Below the pieces are notes generated by a model. That model did not search any database and was not told where the DNA came from. It saw nothing but the letters and a program-made list of their open reading frames with translations. Of a DNA stretch of 64,000 nucleotides, positions 43,320 through 52,531 are shown piece by piece; positions within the stretch are counted from its first letter, which is position 1; every line of letters starts with the position of its first letter. Origin of the DNA: Alteribacillus bidgolensis (GTDB lineage Bacteria > Bacillota > Bacilli > Bacillales > Marinococcaceae); assembly GCF_002886255.1 (NCBI RefSeq), contig NZ_KZ614149.1, positions 4,213,272 through 4,277,271 of the forward strand, read 5' to 3'. Position numbers and translations under genes: made by a program.

Positions 43320-43799
43320 TTGAATACTATAAGTAACGGCTTAGCAATAATAGAAAAATATCTTGCAATAGTGTTAATGGTTACGATGACAGCAGTAATG
43401 GCTTTAGCAGTGTTGTTCCGTTACTTCTTAAACTCTCCATTGTCATGGGCTGGAGAAGCAGCAGTATTTCTATTAACGTGGATCAGTTTTATAGGAGGAA
43501 GTCTTGGGCTTAAATATAAAGCTCAAGCTTCTGTTACTTTTTTGTTAGATATAACTTCTGCGAAAACGAGGAAAATTCTTTTGGTTGTAGGTTATCTAAT
43601 AATCTTAATTTTTATGGGTATTGTGCTCTATTATAGTTACACTTGGTTGTTTTCTTCAAGTTCTTTATGGCAAAAATCAAATAACTTACAAATACCTATG
43701 TGGATACCTTATAGTGCTGTCCCCATTGGATTAAGCTTTGCTGCAGTTCATATTCTGTCAAACTTGTCGGATTTATTTAGAAAGGAGGAGAGCAAATGA
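43320..43799 (+). CDS. dctQ: TRAP transporter small permease DctQ
   Basis: The 159-residue protein has four helices and the DctQ signature LRYFLNSPLSWAGEAAVFLLTW-like block (RYFLNSPLSWAGEAAVF) and GGSLGLKYKAQASV. TTG start at 43320 after GGGAGGGAG. It overlaps dctM by 4 bases. Together with DctM it forms the membrane part of the transporter. Confidence 0.9.
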   Translation: MNTISNGLAIIEKYLAIVLMVTMTAVMALAVLFRYFLNSPLSWAGEAAVFLLTWISFIGGSLGLKYKAQASVTFLLDITSAKTRKILLVVGYLIILIFMGIVLYYSYTWLFSSSSLWQKSNNLQIPMWIPYSAVPIGLSFAAVHILSNLSDLFRKEESK

Positions 43800-45076
43800 C
43801 GGCTTTAGTAATTGTTTTATTTTTTGTCTTTTTACTAATGGGAATTCCTATCTCGTTAGTACTTGGAATGATGACTATATTATATTTTTTTACTTTAGGT
43901 AATACGCAGTTATTAACTTCTATGCCGCAGCAGCTTTTTTCTAGTTTAGATAACTATGGACTGCTTGCTATTCCTCTTTTTATGCTCGCAGGTGAATTAA
44001 TGAACGGGGGCGGTATTACTACAAAATTGGTAAATTTTGCCAGGGTGTTATTGGGACATTTCCGCGGAGGATTAGCGTACGTGACGGTCATTGCTAATAT
44101 GTTCCTGGCTTCTATATTAGGATCTGCTAACGCACAGGCTGCTATGATGAGTAAAACAATGGTTCCCGAAATGGAAAAGGAAGGATATGAAAGAAAGTTT
44201 TCAGCGGCTCTAACCCTTTCTTCTTCTATTGTAGCACCTATAATCCCGCCAAGCATGATTTTTATTATCTATGGCACATTATCAGGTGCTTCTATTGGCG
44301 GATTGTTTATGGCAGGGATTATCCCGGGGCTTATCTATGGCACAGCTTTTGTAGGATTAATAGCGTTTATGGGATATAAATATAATTTCCCAAAAAGTGA
44401 ACGAGAACCATTCAGGGAAGTAGTGAAGAGTACATTGTCTGTGTTTCCTGCTTTGCTCGTTCCATTTGTCATTATAGCAGGCATATTAAGTGGGGTATTT
44501 ACAGCTACTGAGTCTGCAGCTGTAGCTTGTGTTATTGCTTTCCTTGTAGGGCATTTTGTTTACAAGGAATTAAATTTTAAGAGTCTCCCTTCTATTTTTT
44601 TTAACACGGTGATAAGTACTGCCACCGTTACCTTTCTCATTGCTATGGCTGGAGCTTTCGGATGGATGATTGCTTTTGAGCAAATCCCGCAAGCAATAGC
44701 GAACGGAATGCTTTCATTGTCAGAAAACCCACTTGTATTTTTGTTTTTAGTTAATATTTTTCTATTGATATTAGGAGCAGTGCTGGATGGAATTGCAGCT
44801 TTAATCATTTTAGTTCCAGTCTTCATGCCGCTCTTGATGACTTATGGGGTGGACCCCGTTCACTTTGGGGTAATTATCTGTATAAACTTAACAATAGGTT
44901 TATTGACTCCTCCTATTGGCACAGGTCTATTCATCGTATCTTCCATTGCCGAAGTGAAATTTGAAAGCCTCATTAAGAGTGTTTTTCCTTTTTTAATCAT
45001 GGGAATCATTGTTCTTTTTGTTATCACGTACTGGGAAGACGCTGTATTGCTAATTCCCCGGCTGGTAGGACTTTAA
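43796..45076 (+). CDS. dctM: TRAP transporter large permease DctM
   Basis: The 426-residue, roughly 12-helix protein has DctM hallmarks: GIPISLVLGM, IPLFMLAGELMNGGGIT, FLASILGSANAQAAM, SSSIVAPIIPPSMIFIIYG and GLLTPPIGTGLFI. It is the sodium-coupled transport channel. It is the last gene of the island operon. Confidence 0.95.
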   Translation: MTALVIVLFFVFLLMGIPISLVLGMMTILYFFTLGNTQLLTSMPQQLFSSLDNYGLLAIPLFMLAGELMNGGGITTKLVNFARVLLGHFRGGLAYVTVIANMFLASILGSANAQAAMMSKTMVPEMEKEGYERKFSAALTLSSSIVAPIIPPSMIFIIYGTLSGASIGGLFMAGIIPGLIYGTAFVGLIAFMGYKYNFPKSEREPFREVVKSTLSVFPALLVPFVIIAGILSGVFTATESAAVACVIAFLVGHFVYKELNFKSLPSIFFNTVISTATVTFLIAMAGAFGWMIAFEQIPQAIANGMLSLSENPLVFLFLVNIFLLILGAVLDGIAALIILVPVFMPLLMTYGVDPVHFGVIICINLTIGLLTPPIGTGLFIVSSIAEVKFESLIKSVFPFLIMGIIVLFVITYWEDAVLLIPRLVGL

Positions 45077-45254
45077 ACAATAGTATGTAAGGAAATTGGA
45101 AACTTCCTGTATTATCAAAAATGCATCAATTGTTAAGGAGCCATAGAAAATAAGGAAGTTGTATGAAACATACTTGAGCCCTTACAGGGTGATAAATTAG
45201 AAAAGGAAGGTGCTTTCTAACATGAATAGTGGACCTACGCTAGCCCCTTGTAAA

Positions 45255-45748
45255 CTAATAAGCATCTTCAGAATAAGTTAATTCATAGCTGTGGCTGTAT
45301 ATTTCAACTAGGTTTCCAAATGGGTCTTTGCAATATACCATTCGGAAAGGCTTTTCACCAGTGTAGTATTCACGAACTGGCATACGCTGCTTTCCCCCGT
45401 GGGCTTTAATTTTTTCTACGAGCCCTTCAAGGTCCGGATCTTGTACACAATAATGGAAAATACCTGTCTTCCAGTACTCAAAATTGTTTTCTGGTGTTTC
45501 GTTATTTGGGAACTCAAACAGCTCAATTCCTATTTTATCCGAAGTAGAGAGGTGGGCAATACGAAACTTTCCCCACCCCGTACCAATACATCCTTGCACA
45601 TTATACCAATAGGGCTGTCATCCTCTAGCACTTCGGAAGGTTCCATTATTATATACCAACCCATTACTTCCGTATAGAATTCTACTGCTTTATCCACATC
45701 GGGCACCGAAAGGCCGATGTGAGAAAAAGCACGTGGATACGACGCAAT
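45255..45748 (-). pseudogene. VOC (glyoxalase-like) family gene with one frameshift (right direct repeat)
   Basis: Two frames together give a complete VOC protein: AFSHIGLSVPDVDKAVEFYT, GWYIIMEPSEVLEDDSPIG, then after a one-base loss near 45586 GWGKFRIAHLSTSDKIGIEL, FHYCVQDPDLEGLV and EDPFGNLVEIYSHSYEL-like DPFGNLVEIYSHSYEL. VOC metalloenzymes include dioxygenases and glyoxalases. The 5' end reads ATT-GCG-TCG with a good AAGGAGG site, so an ATG start may also have mutated. The 3' part is duplicated at 31526-31669. Confidence 0.75.
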
Positions 45749-46105
45749 AAATGATTCCTCCTTCTATATGTAATGTGGACAAATTATAATATATTTAACA
45801 TGGATTTGATAAGTAAAAGGTTTGTGGTTTTGCAGGAAGAATTGTATCGTGTGAAATGTGAAAAATGAAGAAATATTTACGATGGTTTTTAAATAAGAAA
45901 AAGAGAAAGGCTGTCATAGATTTGATAGATATAAAACACAACAGTATAAACCTTTGCTGAACTCTCAACGCATTAGTTGGGAGTTCTGTTTAAAAAAACA
46001 CTTTGTTCCATCCATGACACAATTTGTCTTATGTGAGTGGCACAAACTGTATCATTACGGATTATAATGAGTAGTTAATTCCCGAAATGACAGCTTCGTC
46101 TCTTT
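45749..46105 (+). promoter_or_regulatory. Upstream activating region of the sigma-54 unit
   Basis: No gene is present. An inverted repeat GAACTCTCAAC / GTTGGGAGTTC (45959-45986) and a palindrome GACA-N5-TGTC (46016-46028), about 80-150 bases ahead of the sigma-54 promoter, are the proper distance for enhancer sites of an AcoR-type activator. The first could instead be a terminator. Confidence 0.4.
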
Positions 46106-46121
46106 TGGCATTTTTTTTGCA
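46106..46121 (+). promoter_or_regulatory. Sigma-54 (-24/-12) promoter
   Basis: TGGCATTTTTTTTGCA fits the consensus TGGCAC-N5-TTGCA with GG and GC exactly 10 bases apart; only the sixth base differs. It precedes the dehydrogenase genes, and a sigma-54 activator gene lies downstream. Confidence 0.75.
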
Positions 46122-46171
46122 TTAATAAAGGGTGATGTGTTTTATACCATCGTCCTTTGGAGGGGATACGT

Positions 46172-47200
46172 ATGAAAGCTGCGGTTATGGAACAGTAAAA
46201 AAAGCCATTTGTGGTTAAGTAAGTGGAGGACCCAGCAGTGTACGCCAACGGTGCAATTGTACGTGTTAAAGCTAACGGCATAGGCGTTCGGATTGGCATG
46301 GCTGGATGAGCGATCTAAGCTGGGTTGATGTGAATCTCGAATTGCCATGGGTGTTAGGGCACGAATTTACTGATGTCGAAGAGGAAGTCGGCAAAGAAGT
46401 TAAAAATTTCAAAAAAGGCGACCGCGTTATTGTTCCTTTCAGCCAGGGGGGCGGTTCGTGTGAGCAATGTTTGTCTGGGCATCACACTATTTGTGACAAC
46501 CTTGAGATGATGGGTTTTTCGTACTGGGGAGGTTTTGGTAAATACACAGCTATACCTAATGCAGACTTGAATATGGTACATCTGCCTGAATCCGTTGGTT
46601 TTGAAGAAGAAGCAAGTGTCGGGTGCCGTTTTATGACCTCTTTCCAAGCTGTAACCGAGCAGGCAAAAGTAAAGCCTGGTGAATGGGCAGCTGTTTATGG
46701 CGTCGGCGTCGTTGGTTTGGCTGCGGCACACATTGCTAATGCAGCAAGAGCTAATGTAATAGTTGTCGATATTAGCCAGGAAAAGCTTGATTTAGCTAAA
46801 AAGGCAGGGGCTGCAGTAACGATAACAGTAAAGAAACGAACCCGTGGGAAGCAATACATGAAATAACAAAAGGGGGAGCGCATGTATCTATTGATGCACT
46901 TGGCATTGCTGAAACGGCTGGTAATTCCATTAGGTCTCATCGAAAACGAGGACGGCATATCCAAATCGGCTTAACCACCAGTGAAGAAAAAGGAATTATT
47001 GCCATTCCCGCAGACTTGATTACAATGAAAGAACTGCAGTTTATCGGTCATTCGGTAGAACTATCCTTCCATGCTTGAAAACAGGAAAGCTTACCCCTGG
47101 CAAACTTGTGACAAACCATGTATCAATAGAAGAAGTGAGCAGTGTTATTGAAGGAATGGGAACTTATAACAATGTAGGTGTTACTGTAGTTAATAAATGA
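46172..47200 (+). pseudogene. Zinc-dependent alcohol dehydrogenase, decayed
   Basis: The start MKAAVMEQ is followed by two in-frame TAA codons. Later frames give LPWVLGHEF, KGDRVIVPFSQGGGSCEQCLSGHHTIC (structural zinc site), the Rossmann GVGVVGLAAAHIA, then HEITKGGAHVSIDALG, GRHIQIGLT and, after another shift, KLTPGKLVTNHVSIEEV ending at 47200. At least three lesions are present, so no enzyme is made. It was probably the first gene of the sigma-54 unit, making the aldehyde for the next enzyme. Confidence 0.9.
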
Positions 47201-47250
47201 TAGCGCTCACTTATGTTTATACTTATTAAAATCAAGGAGGAGGAGTAAAC

Positions 47251-48732
47251 ATGGAAAAAACAGTAGATTTGTATCCTAAAGTAGCCAAATTTTTGGAGGG
47301 ACAGAAAAAACTATTTATTAATGGTAAATGGGTTGATTCGGCAAACGGAAAGACGTTTGAAAGTAGAAATCCTGCTACCGGGGAAGTATTGATTACAGTT
47401 AGTGAAGCGGAAGCAGAAGATGTTAACCGTACGGTCGATGCTGCCCGGGCAGCTTTTGATAATGGGGCCTGGTCTAGAACAACTGCTGCTGAACGCAGCC
47501 GTCTCATTTATAAACTTGCTGATCTAATGGAAGAAAATAAAGAAGAACTAGCACAAATAGAGACGTTGGACAACGGGAAACCGATTAAAGAAACACGCAT
47601 GGGCGATATTCCGATGGCGATAGAGCACTTCCGTTATTTTGCAGGCTGGTCCACTAAAATTGTAGGGCAAACCATTCCGGTTTCAGGTAATTATTTTAAT
47701 TACACGAAACACGAGCCTGTAGGAGTGGTTGGCCAAATTATTCCGTGGAACTTTCCTCTTCTTATGGCAGCCTGGAAGTTAGGTGCAGCACTTGCTACGG
47801 GGTGTACCGTTGTATTAAAGCCTGCAGAACAAACTCCGTTATCTGCTCTTTATCTAGCGGAGCTAACGCAAGAAGCTGGTTTTCCTGAAGGGGTTATTAA
47901 TATTATTCCTGGATTTGGACCGACTGCTGGTGAACCACTCGTAAACCATGAAAAAATTAACAAAGTAGCGTTTACTGGGTCCACTGAAATTGGGAAACAA
48001 ATTATGCGTCAGGCGTCTGACACGGTAAAACGAGTGACTCTTGAGCTTGGTGGAAAGTCTCCGAACATTATACTTCCAGATGCCGATATGTCAAAAGCCA
48101 TTCCAGGGGCGCTTGCTGGGATCATGTTTAATCAGGGGCAGGTTTGCAGCGCAGGTTCTCGTGTGTTTGTTCAAAAGAAAGCCTATGACAACTTTGTTGC
48201 TGACATGGTGTCTCATTCGCAAAGCATTAAACAAGGACCCGGTCTCGACTCAAATACGCAAATGGGCCCTCTGGTATCTGACGTTCAGCAAAACCGTGTG
48301 ATGAAATATATTCAGCGAGGACAAGACGAAGGAGCAGAAATGTTAACGGGTGGGAAAAATCCTTTTAATAATGGATATTTTGTAGAACCAACGGTATTTG
48401 CGGCAGTAGATGATAATATGACGATTGCCAAAGAAGAAATTTTCGGACCAGTTGTAGCTGCAATGCCGTTTGAAGACTTAGATGAAGTCATTGAACGAGC
48501 AAACAATTTAAATTATGGTCTTGCAGCTGGATTGTGGACGGAAAATGTGAAAAATGCTCATTATGTGGCGGATAATCTGCAAGCAGGAACTGTCTGGGTC
48601 AACTGCTATAACGTATTCGATGCAGCTTCGCCATTTGGTGGATTCAAGCAATCTGGAAGCGGCCGTGAAATGGGATCCTATGCTCTTGACAACTATACAG
48701 AAGTAAAAAGTGTCTGGATTAATATGAATTAA
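47251..48732 (+). CDS. NAD-dependent aldehyde dehydrogenase
   Basis: The 493-residue enzyme has all class motifs: PWNFPLLMAAWKLGAAL, FTGSTEIGKQIM, the general base Glu in LELGGKSPN, the nucleophile in NQGQVCSAGSR, EEIFGPVVAAM and a PFGGFKQSGSGRE end. It resembles acetaldehyde and broad aliphatic/aromatic aldehyde dehydrogenases (DhaS/AcoD/AldA type). With the former alcohol dehydrogenase, sigma-54 promoter and AcoR-like activator it would oxidise short alcohols or aldehydes to acids. A strong terminator follows. Confidence 0.93.
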   Translation: MEKTVDLYPKVAKFLEGQKKLFINGKWVDSANGKTFESRNPATGEVLITVSEAEAEDVNRTVDAARAAFDNGAWSRTTAAERSRLIYKLADLMEENKEELAQIETLDNGKPIKETRMGDIPMAIEHFRYFAGWSTKIVGQTIPVSGNYFNYTKHEPVGVVGQIIPWNFPLLMAAWKLGAALATGCTVVLKPAEQTPLSALYLAELTQEAGFPEGVINIIPGFGPTAGEPLVNHEKINKVAFTGSTEIGKQIMRQASDTVKRVTLELGGKSPNIILPDADMSKAIPGALAGIMFNQGQVCSAGSRVFVQKKAYDNFVADMVSHSQSIKQGPGLDSNTQMGPLVSDVQQNRVMKYIQRGQDEGAEMLTGGKNPFNNGYFVEPTVFAAVDDNMTIAKEEIFGPVVAAMPFEDLDEVIERANNLNYGLAAGLWTENVKNAHYVADNLQAGTVWVNCYNVFDAASPFGGFKQSGSGREMGSYALDNYTEVKSVWINMN

Positions 48733-48751
48733 ACACAGCTAGAGAATCGTG

Positions 48752-48782
48752 CAGAGTGCCCTCCAAGGGCACTCTGTTTTTA
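48752..48782 (+). terminator. Rho-independent terminator
   Basis: AGAGTGCCCT / AGGGCACTCT stem with a very short loop and GTTTTTAT tail after the aldehyde dehydrogenase. Confidence 0.9.
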
Positions 48783-49044
48783 TGTAAGGAATAAAATGTT
48801 AACAAGCCTAGAAGAATGAGAGAAAGTATACATTAGAAAAAATGCCGCTCTGCTATCTTAAGTAGAGGTAATAGCTGAAAGGATAAATACTTGGTGCATG
48901 ATTGCTCATTTCGAAATAAAAGGACAGGATTACATACGGTATTATATTGGGTATTGAAAATTGTTTTTAATAATTTTTCAAAATGTTATAATAAATCTGA
49001 CATAGTTAAGTTATTTACTTTACAATCTTGGTGGGAGGGAAAAA
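48783..49044 (+). promoter_or_regulatory. Upstream region of the sigma-54 activator
   Basis: No gene is present. The segment ATTTTTCAAAATGTTATAATAAA near 48973-48995 contains a TATAAT -10. The gene starts after GGTGGGAGGG. Confidence 0.35.
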
Positions 49045-50928
49045 ATGAACGAAAAAGCTTGGGAAAATTTTATCTTAAAAAACCAAGTATCCAAAGACAT
49101 TCCAGATGAAATTGTTATGTCATGGAAGCGAAGCGTTCGTGCCGGTATTCAACCGGAATTAAAGAAAGCACCTCAAATTTTTAACCCTCATGACATACAA
49201 AAGATTGCCTCCACTAACTTATTACACCATATCTTTTCTCAATTAAGCGGCGAAATGGATAAGTATTTTAACAAATACGATTGTTCTTTAAGCCTCTCAG
49301 ATGAAAAAGGATGCATTATTGCTTCTTTTGTTGAAGGCACATTAAAGGAAAAACTGCAAGAAGTAAGGTTTTATGAAGGGGGCCATTGGCATGAATCAAA
49401 GTCAGGGACAAATGCCATCGGTACCGCTTTAACGACAGATAAAGAAATAGTTGTTAAAGGCCCTGAGCACTTTTGTCAAAATTGGCATCCCTTTTCTTGT
49501 GCCGGCATACCGATTCGCCATCCAATGAGTCAAAAAACTGCCGGGATACTAGATTTAACTACTCTAAAAGAACGATTTCCAGAAAATGCTTTAAGTCTTA
49601 CAGCTGTATTTGTTCAATCGATTGAAGCGCTTTGGCATGCGACTCTTCTTCAAGATATTGAATTCATACGACAAGAATTCAACAAGTATATAAAAAGTAT
49701 AGAACATGATCATGTTATTGCAGTTGACAGCTCTGGAAATATAGTAGATACATGTATGAAGGGGCCGTATCGAGAAAAGGAGCAGCCTGTGAATGTAAAA
49801 TTGGATCAACTAGAGAAAGGAATCTATGAAGGAGACATCCAACTAGAAAATGGGGCTGCTGCAGAAGGACGAGTCATCCCTGTAAAACGAAATAACCGGA
49901 CGATTGGCGGAGTCATCCATTTAAGGAAAGGAAATCGTTCAAAGACGTTCAAGCAAGAAAAAACAAATGAAGATAGCTTCTCATCCTATTCTTGTATGAT
50001 TGGTAACAGTGAGAGCTGGCAGCAAGTCATCGCAGGCGCAAAACGAGTGGCATCTAGAAATATGTCTGTTTTAATTACAGGGAAAAGCGGGACAGGCAAG
50101 GAATTAATGGCTCGGGCTATTCATGAGTCAAGTGCTCGAAAAAACAATGCTTTTTTGGCTGTTAATTGTGCAGGTCTCAATCACGAACTCGCAGCAAGTG
50201 AACTTTTTGGATATGCACCCGGTGCCTTTACCGGTGCTTTGAAAACCGGTAAAAAGGGTTGGTTTGAAGCAGCTGACGGAGGTACCCTGTTTCTAGATGA
50301 AATCAGTGAAATGCCTCCGTCCATTCAAGCGATGATGCTTCGAGTAATACAGGAAAAACAGGTTCTGCGAATTGGTGAACATACTCCTAGATCGGTAGAC
50401 GTTCGAATTATTGCTGCTAGTAACAGAAATTTAAAAGAATGGATACAAGCTGGCAAGTTTCGCGCTGATCTTTATTTTCGCTTGAACGTTGGGCGGATAC
50501 ACCTCCCTTGCCTTTGTGAAAGAAATGGTGATATTGAACTGTTAGCAGAGCACTTTCTAAAAAACATCGATGGGCATTTTCAAATAGACCAATCTGCTTG
50601 GGAAGTTTTTAATCAATACAGCTGGCCGGGCAACGTCCGTGAGCTGCAAAATGTTTTGGAATATGCGGCGTTGTATGCGAGAGACGAAATCATTACAGCA
50701 AGTGATTTACCTGCAGATTTATTCGAACATGAAAACAATAAAAAATATACTATTCGCCTTGTACCGGATAAAAAAGACAAGCAAATAAATGAAGGAGAGA
50801 GTGAAGAAGATGACCTCCTTAAAACAATTAAGGCTTGTCGATACAACATGACTCAGGCCTCTAAAGCTTTAGGAATATCGAGAAGTACTCTTTATCGTAA
50901 AATGAAAAAATATGAAATAAACATATAA
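49045..50928 (+). CDS. Sigma-54-dependent activator, AcoR family
   Basis: The 627-residue activator has an N-terminal GAF-type sensor domain (HESKSGTNAIGTALTTDKEI, HPFSCAGIPIRHP), the AAA+ domain (GKSGTGKELMARAIH P-loop, GAFTGA loop for sigma-54 contact near residue 392, GGTLFLDEIS Walker B, FRADLYFRLNV) and a C-terminal Fis-type helix-turn-helix (MTQASKALGISRSTLYRKM). It resembles AcoR, which senses acetoin or ethanol. The perfect sigma-54 promoter at 46106 is its obvious target. Transcribed separately after the terminator at 48752. Confidence 0.95.
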   Translation: MNEKAWENFILKNQVSKDIPDEIVMSWKRSVRAGIQPELKKAPQIFNPHDIQKIASTNLLHHIFSQLSGEMDKYFNKYDCSLSLSDEKGCIIASFVEGTLKEKLQEVRFYEGGHWHESKSGTNAIGTALTTDKEIVVKGPEHFCQNWHPFSCAGIPIRHPMSQKTAGILDLTTLKERFPENALSLTAVFVQSIEALWHATLLQDIEFIRQEFNKYIKSIEHDHVIAVDSSGNIVDTCMKGPYREKEQPVNVKLDQLEKGIYEGDIQLENGAAAEGRVIPVKRNNRTIGGVIHLRKGNRSKTFKQEKTNEDSFSSYSCMIGNSESWQQVIAGAKRVASRNMSVLITGKSGTGKELMARAIHESSARKNNAFLAVNCAGLNHELAASELFGYAPGAFTGALKTGKKGWFEAADGGTLFLDEISEMPPSIQAMMLRVIQEKQVLRIGEHTPRSVDVRIIAASNRNLKEWIQAGKFRADLYFRLNVGRIHLPCLCERNGDIELLAEHFLKNIDGHFQIDQSAWEVFNQYSWPGNVRELQNVLEYAALYARDEIITASDLPADLFEHENNKKYTIRLVPDKKDKQINEGESEEDDLLKTIKACRYNMTQASKALGISRSTLYRKMKKYEINI

Positions 50929-51398
50929 TCCATTTTAAGAAATCTTACATCTACTGAGATACACAAAAACAAATCCCAAAATAACGTTTTCATCTAACGT
51001 GTAACCCTGGATAAAAAAATAGGGAGCGGCAGTGATCATTTCAGGTCCTGCCTTTTTTATTGTCAGTTCATATAATAGATATAGACAATTCTTTCATATT
51101 TTACTTTCGACTTTGCGATGTCTAGTAATACCGAATGTGAATCAATTCCGGAAGACGTGATTTACAAGGAACCAAATGGTAGAATGTTCAGGTGATGAGT
51201 AAAACGTATATTACGTATAATACAACGATGCAGACAATATTTAAAGAATCCTAGGGCTGGAGAAACAGATATATTTTTATGACTTTAGTGGTACACAATG
51301 GAAAAGCAAAAGCAGCAGAGCTTCCTAGGTCAGTTAAACCAAAATGTAATGCACCGGGGTAAAATCAATAGGATTGAGTATGATGAGGGGGAGAAAGA
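50929..51398. other. Intergenic region with a terminator and no gene
   Basis: A weak terminator lies at 51028-51058. The rest (51060-51390) has short open pieces (SSNTECESIPEDVIYKEPNG) that look like gene debris but match nothing I know. The site GAGGGGGAG before 51399 serves the next gene. Confidence 0.4.
51028..51058 (+). terminator. Weak Rho-independent terminator
   Basis: GGCAG / CTGCC stem with a loop of about 15 bases followed by TTTTTT, 100 bases after the activator gene. Confidence 0.55.
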
Positions 51399-51977
51399 TT
51401 GACAAAGTATATAACAATATTGGTTATTGCTTTAGTTCTGTTGTTAATTGTGCCATCTATATTAGACATTACAGCTGGAGAAACATATTATTCCTCTATT
51501 GTTGGTGGTTTTATAAGTGGTTCTCTTACACTAGCAGGGGTTTATATAACAGTTTTACATTACAAAGAAAAGGATTTTTCTGAATTGCTTCCAGAAAAAA
51601 TAGCATTGTTAACCGATTTGATAGAAGAATTAAGAGTTCACACTATTAACCTTCAAAGGAATGCGGATGACATGAACTATAATCAAAAACGTGTTCTTGC
51701 ATTAAAAAAAGATATAAAAGAACATTTTTTGGAGCAATCCTTGTGTATAAGCGGGAATTGTTATGAAGAAATTGTTAAGTGCAATACAGAATCCTTTAAA
51801 CTTTTGACAATGTTAAATCAATGGATAGATATGAATTATAATAAAATGTCTCAATTATCCGAAGAAAACATTGTAAAATATACAGAATCTGTTAAAAACT
51901 TAGAAAAAAGTTATACTAAAATTTGCGAAATGAAAGAAAGAGTTCTTGAACAATATAAAAAAATAAACAAAATGTAG
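51399..51977 (+). CDS. Hypothetical membrane protein with helical cytoplasmic tail
   Basis: The 192-residue protein has two N-terminal helices (ITILVIALVLLLIVPSILDI and IVGGFISGSLTLAGVYITVL) and then a mostly alpha-helical, coiled-coil-like region with heptad spacing to the end. TTG start behind GAGGGGGAG. I recognise no family. The architecture, two helices plus a coiled coil, resembles small phage or defence-associated membrane proteins as well as many uncharacterised Bacillus proteins. It stands alone. Confidence 0.6.
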   Translation: MTKYITILVIALVLLLIVPSILDITAGETYYSSIVGGFISGSLTLAGVYITVLHYKEKDFSELLPEKIALLTDLIEELRVHTINLQRNADDMNYNQKRVLALKKDIKEHFLEQSLCISGNCYEEIVKCNTESFKLLTMLNQWIDMNYNKMSQLSEENIVKYTESVKNLEKSYTKICEMKERVLEQYKKINKM

Positions 51978-52483
51978 TACTGTTTTCTTTAATTTAAAGG
52001 TATACCAGTCTCTTTAAGGATTTAACGTTTATCCTGTGGATTCTGGTGTTCTTTTTTTGCTTAGAAAATATTTACATTTGTAGAACCAATACGATGGAAA
52101 AAATTCCTATTTTGTTGTTGCAAAGATACAGAGCTTTATTCCAAGTAGGTATTTTAAGTCATAGAGATGGATCGGAATTCATAAAAAGCTATTTCCCCTT
52201 TTTCTTGAAGTTATATAAATAATGACACTATGAAGCACATTAGAATTTTTTATTTCTAAAAGGGGCTGGCCCGAGGATTATGAAAGTAACCATCCATGTT
52301 GAGAACGCATAGACAGGAGAAATTTTCGACACAATCGTCTACCCTGAGGCGTTTGAAGAAGAATAAAAGCCAACTAAACATGAACCCCAAATAGATGACG
52401 CATTGCCCGAGACACTTTATCCGGGTTTATCATTTCTCGATTTCATTATTGGACAATCTAATGAATTACGGTACAATAAGGTT
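51978..52483. other. Intergenic region with gene debris
   Basis: About 500 bases without an intact gene. From 52285 to 52430 broken frames read KVTIHVENA, then TGEIFDTIVYPEAFEEE and QIDDALPETLYPG with stops between, indicating a decayed small gene of unknown family. Confidence 0.4.
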
Positions 52484-52497
52484 TGAAACTGGTTTCA
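52484..52497 (+). promoter_or_regulatory. LacI-type operator candidate (autoregulatory)
   Basis: TGAAAC-TG-GTTTCA palindrome, 7-bp arms if extended by one base each side, lies 35 bases ahead of the LacI gene. It shares TTGAAAC with the two sites at 53533 and 53658. Confidence 0.55.
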
Positions 52498-52531
52498 ATT
52501 TATTAATTTTGAAATTTTGGAGTGTTCAGCT

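Noticed and set aside
31526..45748. VOC direct copies as att sites of an integrative element
   Set aside because: They are about 144 bases of degenerate coding sequence, and no integrase, excisionase or tRNA target is present; kept only as a recombination hypothesis.
46035..46050. TGGCAC word at 46036 as a sigma-54 promoter
   Set aside because: No GC at the -12 position; the perfect match at 46106 explains the region.
46172..46230. In-frame stops of the alcohol dehydrogenase as recoded codons
   Set aside because: They are TAA, at non-catalytic positions, and several frameshifts follow; the gene is simply decayed.
48892..48907. TTGG...TTGC word upstream of the sigma-54 activator as a second sigma-54 promoter
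   Set aside because: The GG-GC distance is 9, not the strict 10 bases.
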